Shown here: positions 52,818 through 61,802 of the stretch, one piece after another | Numbering within the stretch: position 1 is the stretch's first letter | Layout: each line of letters starts with the position of its first letter | Source of the DNA: DAOTTY01 sp964451095 | GTDB lineage: Bacteria > Chloroflexota > Anaerolineae > Aggregatilineales > Phototrophicaceae | Length of the DNA: 64,000 nucleotides | Assembly: GCA_964451095.1 (NCBI GenBank) | Contig: CAYVGI010000004.1 | Coordinates: 1 to 64,000, forward strand | Reading direction: 5' to 3' | Position numbers and translations under genes: made by a program | The notes under the pieces: generated by a model | Told to the model about the DNA's origin: nothing | Databases searched by the model: none | What the model saw: only the letters and a program-made list of their open reading frames with translations

Positions 52818-54143
52818 TTAGTTGGGGGGCACGGGCACAGACTGCCCAATTGCGCCGATGACCGTGTTCACGTCGGCATCGTCAATGTCGTTGTCGCCGT
52901 CCACATCGTAGGGCAGGTTGTCTCCCGTTGGCTCTTGCCCAATGCGGTTGGTGACCGCCACTGCGTCCTCCGGCGTGATGTTGCCGTCTAGGTTAAGGTC
53001 GTAGTCTGCCGCCTCCGAGTAGAAGATGCGATAGACGCCACGGTTCACCCGTGAAGCGTAGTAGAGTGCGCCATCGGGACCGACGGTAATATCCACAGAG
53101 CGGGTTTGGATGCCCTCTGCGAACGGGGTAACTGTTTCCATCTGAATATCGTAGCGCCAAATCCAGTCGCCGCAGTAGTCCATGAAGAAGTAGTCGCCCA
53201 CATACTCGGCAGGGAAGCTAGCGGTGGGCGGGTTGTAGAACGTGCCGCCCGTGATGGCACAGGGATTGTTGTTTTCCTCGATGTGCTCGTAGGTGTAGAT
53301 TGGCGCGGTAAAGCTGGGGTTATCCGTCGGACCTTCTGAATCGGGCCAGCCGTAGTTCGCGCCGGGAAGCCCGATGTTGATCTCTTCCCAGGTGCCCTGT
53401 CCCACATCGTTGATGTATACCAGACCTGTGCCCGGCTGTACATCAAATGTGAAGGGGTTGCGCAGCCCATATGCCCAGATTGCACGGTTGTCGCCCGTTA
53501 GCGTGTCGTAGAACGGGTTATTCTCCGGGATGGTGCCGTCCGCGTTGATGCGCAGCAGCTTGCCAAAGCGGTTGGTCAAGTCCTGTGAGTTCTGCGCTAT
53601 TTCACCGCCATCCCCGACCGCGATAAACAGTGTGCCGTCCAGCCCAAACTTAATCGTGCCACCGTTATGGTTGTTCGCCACCTCGGATAGTGGGTCTAAT
53701 TCTGTGATTATCACTTCGCTGTTCGGCATGGCAACATCACCGTCTGCCGTGAAGCGACTGACACGGTTGCGTTCGGGTTCCTCCGTCGTGGTGTAGTAGA
53801 AGTAAACGTACTGGTTGGTTAAAAAGTTCGGATCGAATGCGATGCCCAGCAGCCCGCGCTCAGCGCCGTCGTCTTCAGTCAGGCTGAGGAAGGGTGTGGG
53901 CAGCAGCACGCCATCTTTGACGATTCGCACATCCCCGGTCTGCTCCAAGATGAACAGGCGTCCATCCGGTGCAAACTCAATGGTGGATGCGCGGACGATG
54001 TTGTCAGTAACCAGTTCTTCGTAGAAGTTCGCGTCGGAAAAGGTCGTTTCTGCTTGCGCTGTTTCAACGTCGAGTGCTGCGGTCAGCAGCAGCAACAAGC
54101 AGGCAGTCCCGGTAAACAAGTAGCGGTAGGCGTTCAAGATCAT
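52818..54143 (-). CDS. Secreted PQQ-type sugar dehydrogenase with dockerin-like tail
   Basis: A 441-residue protein of the glucose/sorbosone dehydrogenase family. The signal peptide (LFTGTACLLLLLTAALDVETAQAE) leads to a six-bladed propeller with RLFILEQTGDVRIVKDG, GLLGIAFDP, HNGGTIKFGLDGTLFIAVGD, the RNPFTFD segment and YGWPDSEG, all family marks. The final 65 residues contain two calcium-loop repeats (LNLDGNITPEDAVAV, VDGDNDIDDADVN), a dockerin type I-like tail very similar to that of the subtilase at 34725. It would oxidise a sugar outside the cell. The start has AAGGAG six bases upstream. Confidence 0.9.
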   Translation of the reverse strand: MILNAYRYLFTGTACLLLLLTAALDVETAQAETTFSDANFYEELVTDNIVRASTIEFAPDGRLFILEQTGDVRIVKDGVLLPTPFLSLTEDDGAERGLLGIAFDPNFLTNQYVYFYYTTTEEPERNRVSRFTADGDVAMPNSEVIITELDPLSEVANNHNGGTIKFGLDGTLFIAVGDGGEIAQNSQDLTNRFGKLLRINADGTIPENNPFYDTLTGDNRAIWAYGLRNPFTFDVQPGTGLVYINDVGQGTWEEINIGLPGANYGWPDSEGPTDNPSFTAPIYTYEHIEENNNPCAITGGTFYNPPTASFPAEYVGDYFFMDYCGDWIWRYDIQMETVTPFAEGIQTRSVDITVGPDGALYYASRVNRGVYRIFYSEAADYDLNLDGNITPEDAVAVTNRIGQEPTGDNLPYDVDGDNDIDDADVNTVIGAIGQSVPVPPN

Positions 54144-54179
54144 CCAATACTCCTTATAACAACATATACATTATTGCAG

Positions 54180-54204
54180 TGTTGCATTGCTCGTGTGTGC
54201 AACA
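54180..54204 (-). promoter_or_regulatory. TGTTGCA/TGCAACA palindrome upstream of the sugar dehydrogenase gene
   Basis: TGTTGCA (54180-54186) and TGCAACA (54198-54204) with an 11-base spacer, 37-61 bases before the ATG at 54143. An operator for a dimeric regulator is plausible. Confidence 0.42.
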
Positions 54205-54296
54205 TTAACAGGCGGTTAGAATTATAGGCGCTACAAGGTGTAAATGAAACGCAGCGAATTGTTTAGAAGTTGTTCACACGCAGCAAACACCTCACG

Positions 54297-55304
54297 TCAG
54301 CGGCGGTATTCGTCGCCTGTGTCCCCGATAATCCGGTACAGATCGCGGGATTTACGGGTGACTGCGTGAATGCGCTCACGGTCGTCGTCCGTGAGCGCGA
54401 ACGTGAACACGCGGGCGTTCTCCGCCATGTGCTCGCTAATGCCGAGCCTCGCACCGACAATCACGCCAGCAACAGCGGGTTTTTCCAGGATGTAGCGCAC
54501 GGCAACATTTGCTATGCTGACGCCGTGTGCGTCTGCCGTTGCCCGCAGCGCCTGTAGCAGCTCCTGGAACAGCGCCCAGCCTCCCCAAGCATCAATCATT
54601 TGCTTGTATTTACGCAGGCTGGCGGTTCGCAGTTCTGGTGGGCGTGGTTCCGGCGCACCCAGGTACCTGTCGGAGAGAAGCCCGCCCGCAAGCGTGCCAT
54701 ATGTCAGCAGCCGGACGCCCGCTTGCTGGCAATACGGGATCATTGCCTGCTCCGGGCGGCGGTCGATTACGGAAAACTGCACCTGATTCGACACAATGGG
54801 CACACCCGCGTCCATGATCCGTTGCAGGGTGGGGGTATCGAAGTTGGTGAGCGCCAAGTGGCGTATTTTGCCCTCGGTTTGCAATGCCATCATGTGTTTC
54901 AACGCATTCAAGTATCTGCTGTCGTTGTAGTCCCACCAGTGGAATTGCAGCATGTCCAGCCTATCGGTTTGCATCCGCCGCAAAGAGACATCAATCGCGC
55001 TTTCTACGGTGGCACGGGGCATGGCAGTTGGGCGGGGTACCCACTTGGTAAATGCAAGATGTTGCTGGCGTTGTTTAGCGCTGAGCTGCCCCTGAAACAC
55101 GCCGATGAAGTCCTCTGCAGGTCCGTAATGGTCAGCAAGATCCCACGTCGTGAACCCGGCGTCGTGGTACGTCATCATTTGTGGCAGCGCCGCCTGCGGG
55201 TCGATGGCGCCATGTGCGCCGCTAAGCTGCCACAGACCGTTCAGTAGGCGGCAAACGCGCATGTCCGCCAGGGGGGTGTACGCTGTATCTGGTAGCGATG
55301 TCAT
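54297..55304 (-). CDS. Aldo/keto reductase
   Basis: NAD(P)H-dependent oxidoreductase with a TIM-barrel fold, 335 residues. The tetrad is visible: Asp and Tyr in FTTWDLADHYGPAED, Lys in LAFTKWV, and His in LQFHWWD. Later VGARLGISEHMAENARVF holds the cofactor phosphate. It reduces carbonyl or sugar substrates in the cytosol, with identity unknown. Its start overlaps the stop of the large carrier gene upstream by four bases (ATGA), suggesting co-translation. Confidence 0.92.
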   Translation of the reverse strand: MTSLPDTAYTPLADMRVCRLLNGLWQLSGAHGAIDPQAALPQMMTYHDAGFTTWDLADHYGPAEDFIGVFQGQLSAKQRQQHLAFTKWVPRPTAMPRATVESAIDVSLRRMQTDRLDMLQFHWWDYNDSRYLNALKHMMALQTEGKIRHLALTNFDTPTLQRIMDAGVPIVSNQVQFSVIDRRPEQAMIPYCQQAGVRLLTYGTLAGGLLSDRYLGAPEPRPPELRTASLRKYKQMIDAWGGWALFQELLQALRATADAHGVSIANVAVRYILEKPAVAGVIVGARLGISEHMAENARVFTFALTDDDRERIHAVTRKSRDLYRIIGDTGDEYRR

Positions 55305-58300
55305 TGTGAGCTTTCCTGTTGTGCATTGTTGGTAGCGTTACGCATCCGTTCCTGCTCGGTCGCCAGCAGGTGGCGCACACGCCCGGCAAGCATCCGCATA
55401 ATGGCACGGTTAATGTCTACATGGGCGGTCACGGTGTTGAAGAACGGATCCACATGGATGGCAAGCAGTTGCATGTCCGTTACCGCCGTGGCGGTGGCAG
55501 TGCGTGGTTTCTGGTCTAGCAGGGCGATCTCGCCGATTGCATCGCCAGTGCGTAGTGTTGTGATGGTCATCTCATCGTTATGAATCCGCACATCGCCCTT
55601 CACAATGATGTACATGGTGCTGCCGGGGTCGCCCTGCTCAAAGAGAACACTGCCTGCTTCGAGTGACAGGTCTTCGGTTATCTGGGCAATGTGGTACAGG
55701 TCGCGTGCGCTTATCTCTTCGAACAGGCTTGCGCTCTTTAGCAGCACGGTTTTCTCTAATATGGAAAGCATAGATGTCTCTTGTCTTTCTGGTCTGGAAC
55801 CGATGGTTTCTGCCTTGCCTGCGCTGCCACGTTGGGCGATTAGCTGGCGACTCTCTCGACTGATGTTCTTGGCGTTGTTGCCCAGGTGGATGTTCATCTC
55901 CGAGTGGCGCATGATGTAGTCTAACGCAACTGCACACTGCCAGTCATCACCATTGTTAATGTAGAAAATGAGTTCGTTTTCTAGCGATTCGTCCAAGTCC
56001 GGGAAGTTATTGCGCCCAATGGCGGCGAGTTCATCAATTGTGTGTTCCTCAAACAGCGGGATAATCGCGGCACGTTCTACACTAGATAGCACATTCTCCA
56101 AGATTTCAAGCACGTTACCGATGATTTGTAGGTCTTGGTGTTGCAGGCGGTAAATGATGCTCTCGATATCGGTCTGCGGCACATCCATCACAGACAGCTT
56201 GAGCAGCGTGGGGATCATTTCTTCGATGTCTAGCTCGAATGCCTCCGCTAGCAGCGGCTCGTTGTATGCCTTCAGCAGGTCAAGCGCGATGGACACACTG
56301 TACATTGCACGCGCTAACCTTAAGCCCTCTCCCTCCAATCGATCGAGCACAGGGTCGGGCAGGGGGTACTGCCGTGCATAGACGAGAATCGTGTCAACCG
56401 CCTCGTTGTAGATGGCACGTTCCTGCGAGGTAAGTGAATCTACCATCATCATGAGGATGTCTTCGGTCAGGTAGTCGTTAAATGTTCGGCTGATTGCCGC
56501 ACGGATTGCCACAGGTACCTCAGTGTCCTGGTAGTATGTTGCCAATTCCTTACGCACCATCTCCTGTGGATATTGCTTGAGTGCCTCGCGCACATAGGGT
56601 TCACTGCCGCCCTGTGCAAGCAGCGTAATTAGCTCCGGCAGCAGTGGCGCTTGTGTGTGGGCAATTGCCTGCACCACCCGATAGCGCAGTGTTGGTGGTC
56701 TGCGGACGAGGTCACGGAGCAATTCTGGTGGGGCGATGCGCCTGGCAACATCAACGGGCAGTCGGTTTACCGCATCCAGCGCGAAACGGTTGGGCGCGTC
56801 GTTATTCATCTGTAGCAAGTTGCGCAGGCTGTTGATAGCGGTGTCGGTGTGATCGTCGCCTAGCTGGATTAGGGCGCGTGATGCCGCCGCCCGCATCTCG
56901 TGGTTTGGCTCTTGCAGCCGCTGCACCAACAGGGGGACAATGCCTTTCATGCCGCGTTCCCCAGCAGCTATCATCGCTTCGTCCGTGAGGTCAGAAACGG
57001 TTTCGATGAGCTGCCGCAGCTCCTCATCGGACAAAATTTGCGGGTACTGTGCGGAAAAACGCAATATACGCCCTTTGACTGCGCTGCTCTCTGTCTCGTG
57101 GTACACGTCCGTGAGCACGTTTGCCCACGGCGCAACGGACACACCGCCAATCATATCTAGCATAAACGCACGCTCTGCATCTGTGCCTGTTCGCAAGCTC
57201 TGCTCGACCGTTTTCACCATCACACTGTCTGCTGTGTCGATGTTGAGGTCTTCAAAGTCAATTTCACGCTCGCGTATGCTCTCCATCAGCTTGCGCAGGT
57301 AGCCGCGCTGCAAGTAAACCGCCGTGGGAATCCATACTGCGCAAATGCCCAGGATCACAAATGCCAGTATGGTCAGCGGCTCTATGTTCTCCAGTTGCCG
57401 GATGCCAAAGATCGCCACACCGGTGATGCCCTGCATTACAGCGATGAACGTGCCGCTAACAAATGGCTTGACCACCACGCGGTCTTCTGACTGTATGGGA
57501 ACCCAGGAGAGTTCGGTGGCGGTTTCGTTGATGGTAAAGCGTGTCGCCTGGTCGCCGCCCTTCATGAACGATGCAAACCACACATTCCAGTTCTGGTTTG
57601 GGTTTACCAGGTATGCCACTGTTGCAATGACCACAGTGGCGGGCAGCATAAGTAAGCCCGCGATCAAGCCGAAGTTCACTAGCAGCGGGCTAATGAGAAA
57701 AAGGCGGATAAACATCTGCGTGCCGCCCGTTATCGCTGTGTAGGTGCCTTTGTACGCAGTAAAGTCGTCTGCATTGCCAAAGTGGGCATCCCCCTCGACC
57801 TGAAACACGTAGTCAATCGTAGAAGCAACGAGAATAACCGCCCCGATGATGGTCATTAGCGTCAAGATGTATGGGTCTTTGAGTAGTTGCAACGCACCTG
57901 GGCGCTGCTTCTGTGGTTTGTCGTTTGGGGTTGTGGGGGTTTGCTGCCTATCGCTGGCAAAGCGCATATGGGGGCGTGCCCCCTGGATGACAAACACCAT
58001 CAGCAGCATGATGCCAGCAGCAAGCAGCACGACCGCCTCCGCGCCGAAGCCGGGGTAGCGCCGCTGCACCAAGTCTATGAACGCAGGCAGTGCCAAACCG
58101 CCCAGAATTGTCGCAATAGACCCGCCAATGCCAATGACCCCCAAAACGCGCTTCTGTTGGCGTGCGTCGAACATGGTGCTCGCGATGAGGTAATATTGAA
58201 AGCTCGCCACGGTATATTGCCCCAGCGCCAGCACGTTCATGCCGCCGGTAGCGACGGGTGGCGCCCAACTAGCGTCTACGAACCGCAGCACAACCTCTAG

Positions 58301-58594
58301 CAGAATAAAGCCCACACCAAAAAACAGGTTGGTTGCTACTGCAAGCGCAATGAGCGGCAATCGCTTGACGAGCCGGCTGAACAGCGTAACCAGCGCTGTG
58401 GTGACGATGGCGTTCAGCGCCATCAACAGCGGGTAATAGACCTCACCCTGGTCGCCCTCAAATTGATCTAGGAACAACGATGACGTGGCAGAGATCGCCA
58501 TGACGTAAGCGCCGGTCATCAAAAAGTAATAAACTCCCAACACCAAAGCTGCGTCGCGCTCCGCAGGTTGGATGTTGGTTAAGCGTTTCAACAT
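55301..58594 (-). CDS. Npt1-like carrier fused to HEAT repeats and a cNMP-binding domain
   Basis: A 1097-residue protein. Roughly residues 15-430 form about twelve membrane segments in an MFS/ADP-ATP-translocase-like arrangement (VLGVYYFLMTGAYVMAISA opening, then VEGDAHFGNADDFTAYKG and QATRFTINETATELSWVP). Residues about 440-930 are helical HEAT-type repeats (MRAAASRALIQLGDDHTDTA, VPVAIRAAISRTFNDY). Residues 950-1075 are a cyclic-nucleotide-binding domain whose phosphate cassette GDAIGEIALLDQKPRTATA keeps the Glu and Arg needed to hold cAMP or cGMP. The substrate is unknown. A nucleotide or another metabolite is possible. The start is uncertain between 58594 and an upstream TTG at 58624. Its stop overlaps the aldo/keto reductase start. 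Confidence 0.82.
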   Translation of the reverse strand: MLKRLTNIQPAERDAALVLGVYYFLMTGAYVMAISATSSLFLDQFEGDQGEVYYPLLMALNAIVTTALVTLFSRLVKRLPLIALAVATNLFFGVGFILLEVVLRFVDASWAPPVATGGMNVLALGQYTVASFQYYLIASTMFDARQQKRVLGVIGIGGSIATILGGLALPAFIDLVQRRYPGFGAEAVVLLAAGIMLLMVFVIQGARPHMRFASDRQQTPTTPNDKPQKQRPGALQLLKDPYILTLMTIIGAVILVASTIDYVFQVEGDAHFGNADDFTAYKGTYTAITGGTQMFIRLFLISPLLVNFGLIAGLLMLPATVVIATVAYLVNPNQNWNVWFASFMKGGDQATRFTINETATELSWVPIQSEDRVVVKPFVSGTFIAVMQGITGVAIFGIRQLENIEPLTILAFVILGICAVWIPTAVYLQRGYLRKLMESIREREIDFEDLNIDTADSVMVKTVEQSLRTGTDAERAFMLDMIGGVSVAPWANVLTDVYHETESSAVKGRILRFSAQYPQILSDEELRQLIETVSDLTDEAMIAAGERGMKGIVPLLVQRLQEPNHEMRAAASRALIQLGDDHTDTAINSLRNLLQMNNDAPNRFALDAVNRLPVDVARRIAPPELLRDLVRRPPTLRYRVVQAIAHTQAPLLPELITLLAQGGSEPYVREALKQYPQEMVRKELATYYQDTEVPVAIRAAISRTFNDYLTEDILMMMVDSLTSQERAIYNEAVDTILVYARQYPLPDPVLDRLEGEGLRLARAMYSVSIALDLLKAYNEPLLAEAFELDIEEMIPTLLKLSVMDVPQTDIESIIYRLQHQDLQIIGNVLEILENVLSSVERAAIIPLFEEHTIDELAAIGRNNFPDLDESLENELIFYINNGDDWQCAVALDYIMRHSEMNIHLGNNAKNISRESRQLIAQRGSAGKAETIGSRPERQETSMLSILEKTVLLKSASLFEEISARDLYHIAQITEDLSLEAGSVLFEQGDPGSTMYIIVKGDVRIHNDEMTITTLRTGDAIGEIALLDQKPRTATATAVTDMQLLAIHVDPFFNTVTAHVDINRAIMRMLAGRVRHLLATEQERMRNATNNAQQESSQ

Positions 58595-58816
58595 AAGGGA
58601 GATCATCCTGAGCGTGTAAGGCAAGTTCGTGCTATCCTAGTGATTATGCACAGCATTGCGTAACGCTACAAACCATTTTTCACAAAACTTGGGTTTCTGT
58701 GCGTGTTTTTTCCTGCTGCAAAATTGTATGATTGACAAAACGTTTGCTTGGTATTGATTTGCCAACAGACACACCTTAGCCCAGATATTGCAACGAACAC
58801 CACCTAAAGGGATGCG

Positions 58817-61780
58817 ATGAACCGCAGTGACGTCTTTATCTCGTATCGACGAGTTAACAAGGAATTTGCCCGTACGCTCGACGATGCGCTGAAGGCAGAG
58901 GGACTGGAAGTTTGGGTGGATTGGGAAGACATTGCGCCCGGCGTGCCAGATTTCACTGAGGAAATCAAAGAGGGTGTCCAGGGGGCAGATGCCATGATAC
59001 CCATTCTGTCTCCCGCCTATCTGGAATCTCCATACTGCATGGGCGAGTTGCAGATGGCGATCGACATGCACAAGCGCATCGTGCCGCTTGTCCTGGAAAA
59101 GTTCGATGTTGACCAATTGCAGCCGGAAGTTCAGGCAATCAATTGGGTGTACTTTACGCCCCACGTCGGTGAGGAGAATACGTTCGAAGAAGCGTTCCCT
59201 GTGCTGATGGAAGCGCTGCGTGCGGATTTTGAGCACCTGAACGCGCACACCCGTTACTTCCTACGCGCAACGGAATGGGACGAGGGCAATCGCAACAACA
59301 GCTTTCTGCTATACGGGCGCGAGATCGACGAGGCGGAGGCTTGGCTAGCAACTGCGGGCAACAAGAACCCGTCGCCGCTGAACTTACACACCGAATACAT
59401 CTTTGCCAGCCGCGCTAACCAGCGTAACGGGCAGCGGCGGCTGCTCACTGGGGTTATATTCGCGTTTATACTTTCTGTCGCGCTCGCGGTGTTTGCCATT
59501 GACCGTGCTCGTCAGGCGCAGATTGCCCAGCAAGAGGCACAAGAAAACCAGCAGCAAGCACGCAGCCTGCTGTGGTCGAACTATGCTGTGCAAGCAGTCG
59601 CAGACAGTGACACGCGGTTGGCACTGCCATTAGCGCTTGCTGCCAACACAATTCCCGGCATTGTACCGCCACGGTTTAGCCAGCAAGCACTGGCAGCGGC
59701 GGCATACGCGCCCGGTCCGCGCAGTGTTTACCACGAACAGGGGCGGGTGTGGGCAGTGGCATACAGCCCGGATGAGCAATTCATCGCCACTGGCAACTCC
59801 AACGGTGAGCTAGCACTATGGCAGGCAAACAATTCTGATAGCCCGCTGTGGCGCATCCAGGCACACGAGGGCAGTGTGTGGGATTTAGAGTACATGGTAC
59901 AGGGCGACCGCATCATCACTGCCGGGGCAGATGGCGCTGTGGTTGTGTGGGACGTTGAAACCCAGCGGGAAGTCCAGCGCTTCCAGGCAGCGGACAACGA
60001 CAGCCTGTGGAGTATTGCTGTTGACGTGAACCCAAGCCGCGAAGGAAGCAGCGGTAGAGAGTTGGTCGCCGCGGGGGGCGTGCTGGGCGACATTTACCTG
60101 TGGGACATCGCCGAAGCGGAGTTGGTCATCGATCCACTGCCGACAGGCAATGACTCCGTTTGGAAGGTTGAATTTAGCCCACAAGGACGTTACCTGGCGG
60201 CAGGTGGTAGCAACGGTGTGGTGAGCCTTTGGGAAGGCGTGGACTTTAACTCGCAGCGCACGTTTCCGCACGGGGCAGAGGTTTGGGCAATTGCCTTCCG
60301 CCCTGAATCGACGCAAGAGGGTGTTTCCCTTTTCGTTGGGGGTGCTGGGGATAACCGCATTGTGCGCTACAGCATTGCCGATCTCGCGTCCTCCCAAACG
60401 TTCCGAGGGCATGGGGATCGTGTGCTGGACATCGAATTTTCGTCCAACGGTGCCAGTTTCCTCAGCGGCGATGCGTCCGGCAGCATTATTTTGTGGGATA
60501 CATCGTCAAGCGCCAACATTCGCAGCTATGCCGGGCACACGGATTCCGTGTGGGATATAGCACGCGCCCGGCGTGAATTGCAGTTCTTGTCTGCTTCTGC
60601 TGACGGCAGCGTGATCCGATGGGACATAGAAGGCGGTGCGGAGCGTTACCCGGCGATTGCCGCTGTGAACCCCGTCACGAGTGTGACATTTAGCCACGAT
60701 GGTAGCCGCATCTACTATGGCACAGAAGACCGTGACATTGTGGGCAAAGAACTGGAAGGCAGCGGTGAGATTCGCTTTGGACGCGAGCACGTTGGCGCAA
60801 TCAACTCGCTTGCCCTACACCCTGACCCGCAAAAGAACATTATGCTGTCTGCCGGGGGGCGCTTTATCCTAGTGTGGGATGCTGCGTTTGGCGGTCAGCG
60901 GGATGTACCGACGATGGAGCACCAGGACATTGTGCGCGTTGTCAAGTTCGACCCGAAAGCGGGGAGTCCATACATTTACAGCGCGGGCAGCGACAATCAC
61001 ATTCTGCGCTGGAACAGCGAGACCTACCTGCCGGACGGTGTTCCGTTCGAGATGCGCCATCAGGCGACCATCTGGGATATTGCCGTCAACCCGGTCACAA
61101 ACCAGATCGCTAGCGCCAGTTCTGACCGATCGGTCATCATCTGGGATACGGACACAGGCAAGCCCATCGCCACAGAGTTTGAGGGCGAGGATGGTACGCA
61201 GATAGACGAAAGCTTAGGGGTTAAAGATTATCACAACGGTATTGTGCGTGCGGTAGCGTTTAGCCCGGATGGCAACCTGCTGGCGAGTGGTGGCGACGAC
61301 AGGGCGATCATTCTGCTCGATATGCGCACCGACGAGGTGATCGGTAGCTTTAGCGGGCATAATGCCCCTATCTACTCTATCGACTTTAGCAAAGATGGCG
61401 CAAACATCGTCAGCAGTGATGAAGATGGCTTGCTCATTATCTGGGATCTTGACGGTAATCCGCTGCGCAGGTACGCGCAGCGCGACGCAGTAACACAGGT
61501 GTCGTTCCACCCGGAAGGGGAACCAGCAGTGGTTTCTTCGTCATTGGATGGAACCATAGTCATCTGGCGTGCCGATAATCTCGATGAACTAGTTCGTTGG
61601 ACAAACGAAAACCGGGCAATTCGCCAGCTCACTGCCAACGAATGCCAGGAATTCCAGGTCGTAGGGTCGCGCTGTGAAGTCGTCGCTGGGGATGCCGATG
61701 CGCCCCCTCCACCCGTTACCGAAACAGACCCACAAATCGGAACAGAAGAACCAGCAGCACAAGCTAGCAATACTCAGTAA
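58817..61780 (+). CDS. TIR-transmembrane-WD40 protein (two seven-bladed propellers)
   Basis: A 987-residue protein. TIR domain at 1-140 with DVFISYRR and EVWVDWEDI; SPYCMGEL carries the Glu77 that aligns with the NADase catalytic Glu. A conserved linker (TRYFLRATEWDEGNR to YIFASRANQR) precedes a single membrane helix (209-228, basic residues before it). A Gln-rich coiled coil (230-250) follows, then 14 WD40 repeats (about 309-919), enough for two seven-bladed propellers. The charge pattern puts TIR inside and the propellers outside. Cys943 and Cys953 near the end are the only cysteines I see outside TIR and could form a disulfide. It is the first gene of a likely operon with a solute-binding protein and a SpoIIM protein. 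An AAAGGG site precedes the ATG. Confidence 0.9.
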   Translation: MNRSDVFISYRRVNKEFARTLDDALKAEGLEVWVDWEDIAPGVPDFTEEIKEGVQGADAMIPILSPAYLESPYCMGELQMAIDMHKRIVPLVLEKFDVDQLQPEVQAINWVYFTPHVGEENTFEEAFPVLMEALRADFEHLNAHTRYFLRATEWDEGNRNNSFLLYGREIDEAEAWLATAGNKNPSPLNLHTEYIFASRANQRNGQRRLLTGVIFAFILSVALAVFAIDRARQAQIAQQEAQENQQQARSLLWSNYAVQAVADSDTRLALPLALAANTIPGIVPPRFSQQALAAAAYAPGPRSVYHEQGRVWAVAYSPDEQFIATGNSNGELALWQANNSDSPLWRIQAHEGSVWDLEYMVQGDRIITAGADGAVVVWDVETQREVQRFQAADNDSLWSIAVDVNPSREGSSGRELVAAGGVLGDIYLWDIAEAELVIDPLPTGNDSVWKVEFSPQGRYLAAGGSNGVVSLWEGVDFNSQRTFPHGAEVWAIAFRPESTQEGVSLFVGGAGDNRIVRYSIADLASSQTFRGHGDRVLDIEFSSNGASFLSGDASGSIILWDTSSSANIRSYAGHTDSVWDIARARRELQFLSASADGSVIRWDIEGGAERYPAIAAVNPVTSVTFSHDGSRIYYGTEDRDIVGKELEGSGEIRFGREHVGAINSLALHPDPQKNIMLSAGGRFILVWDAAFGGQRDVPTMEHQDIVRVVKFDPKAGSPYIYSAGSDNHILRWNSETYLPDGVPFEMRHQATIWDIAVNPVTNQIASASSDRSVIIWDTDTGKPIATEFEGEDGTQIDESLGVKDYHNGIVRAVAFSPDGNLLASGGDDRAIILLDMRTDEVIGSFSGHNAPIYSIDFSKDGANIVSSDEDGLLIIWDLDGNPLRRYAQRDAVTQVSFHPEGEPAVVSSSLDGTIVIWRADNLDELVRWTNENRAIRQLTANECQEFQVVGSRCEVVAGDADAPPPPVTETDPQIGTEEPAAQASNTQ

Positions 61781-61802
61781 TTTTGCGGAGATAAACGACG
61801 TA

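Noticed and set aside
58732..58737. A perfect TTGACA upstream of the TIR-WD40 gene
   Set aside because: No acceptable -10 hexamer lies 16-18 bases downstream.
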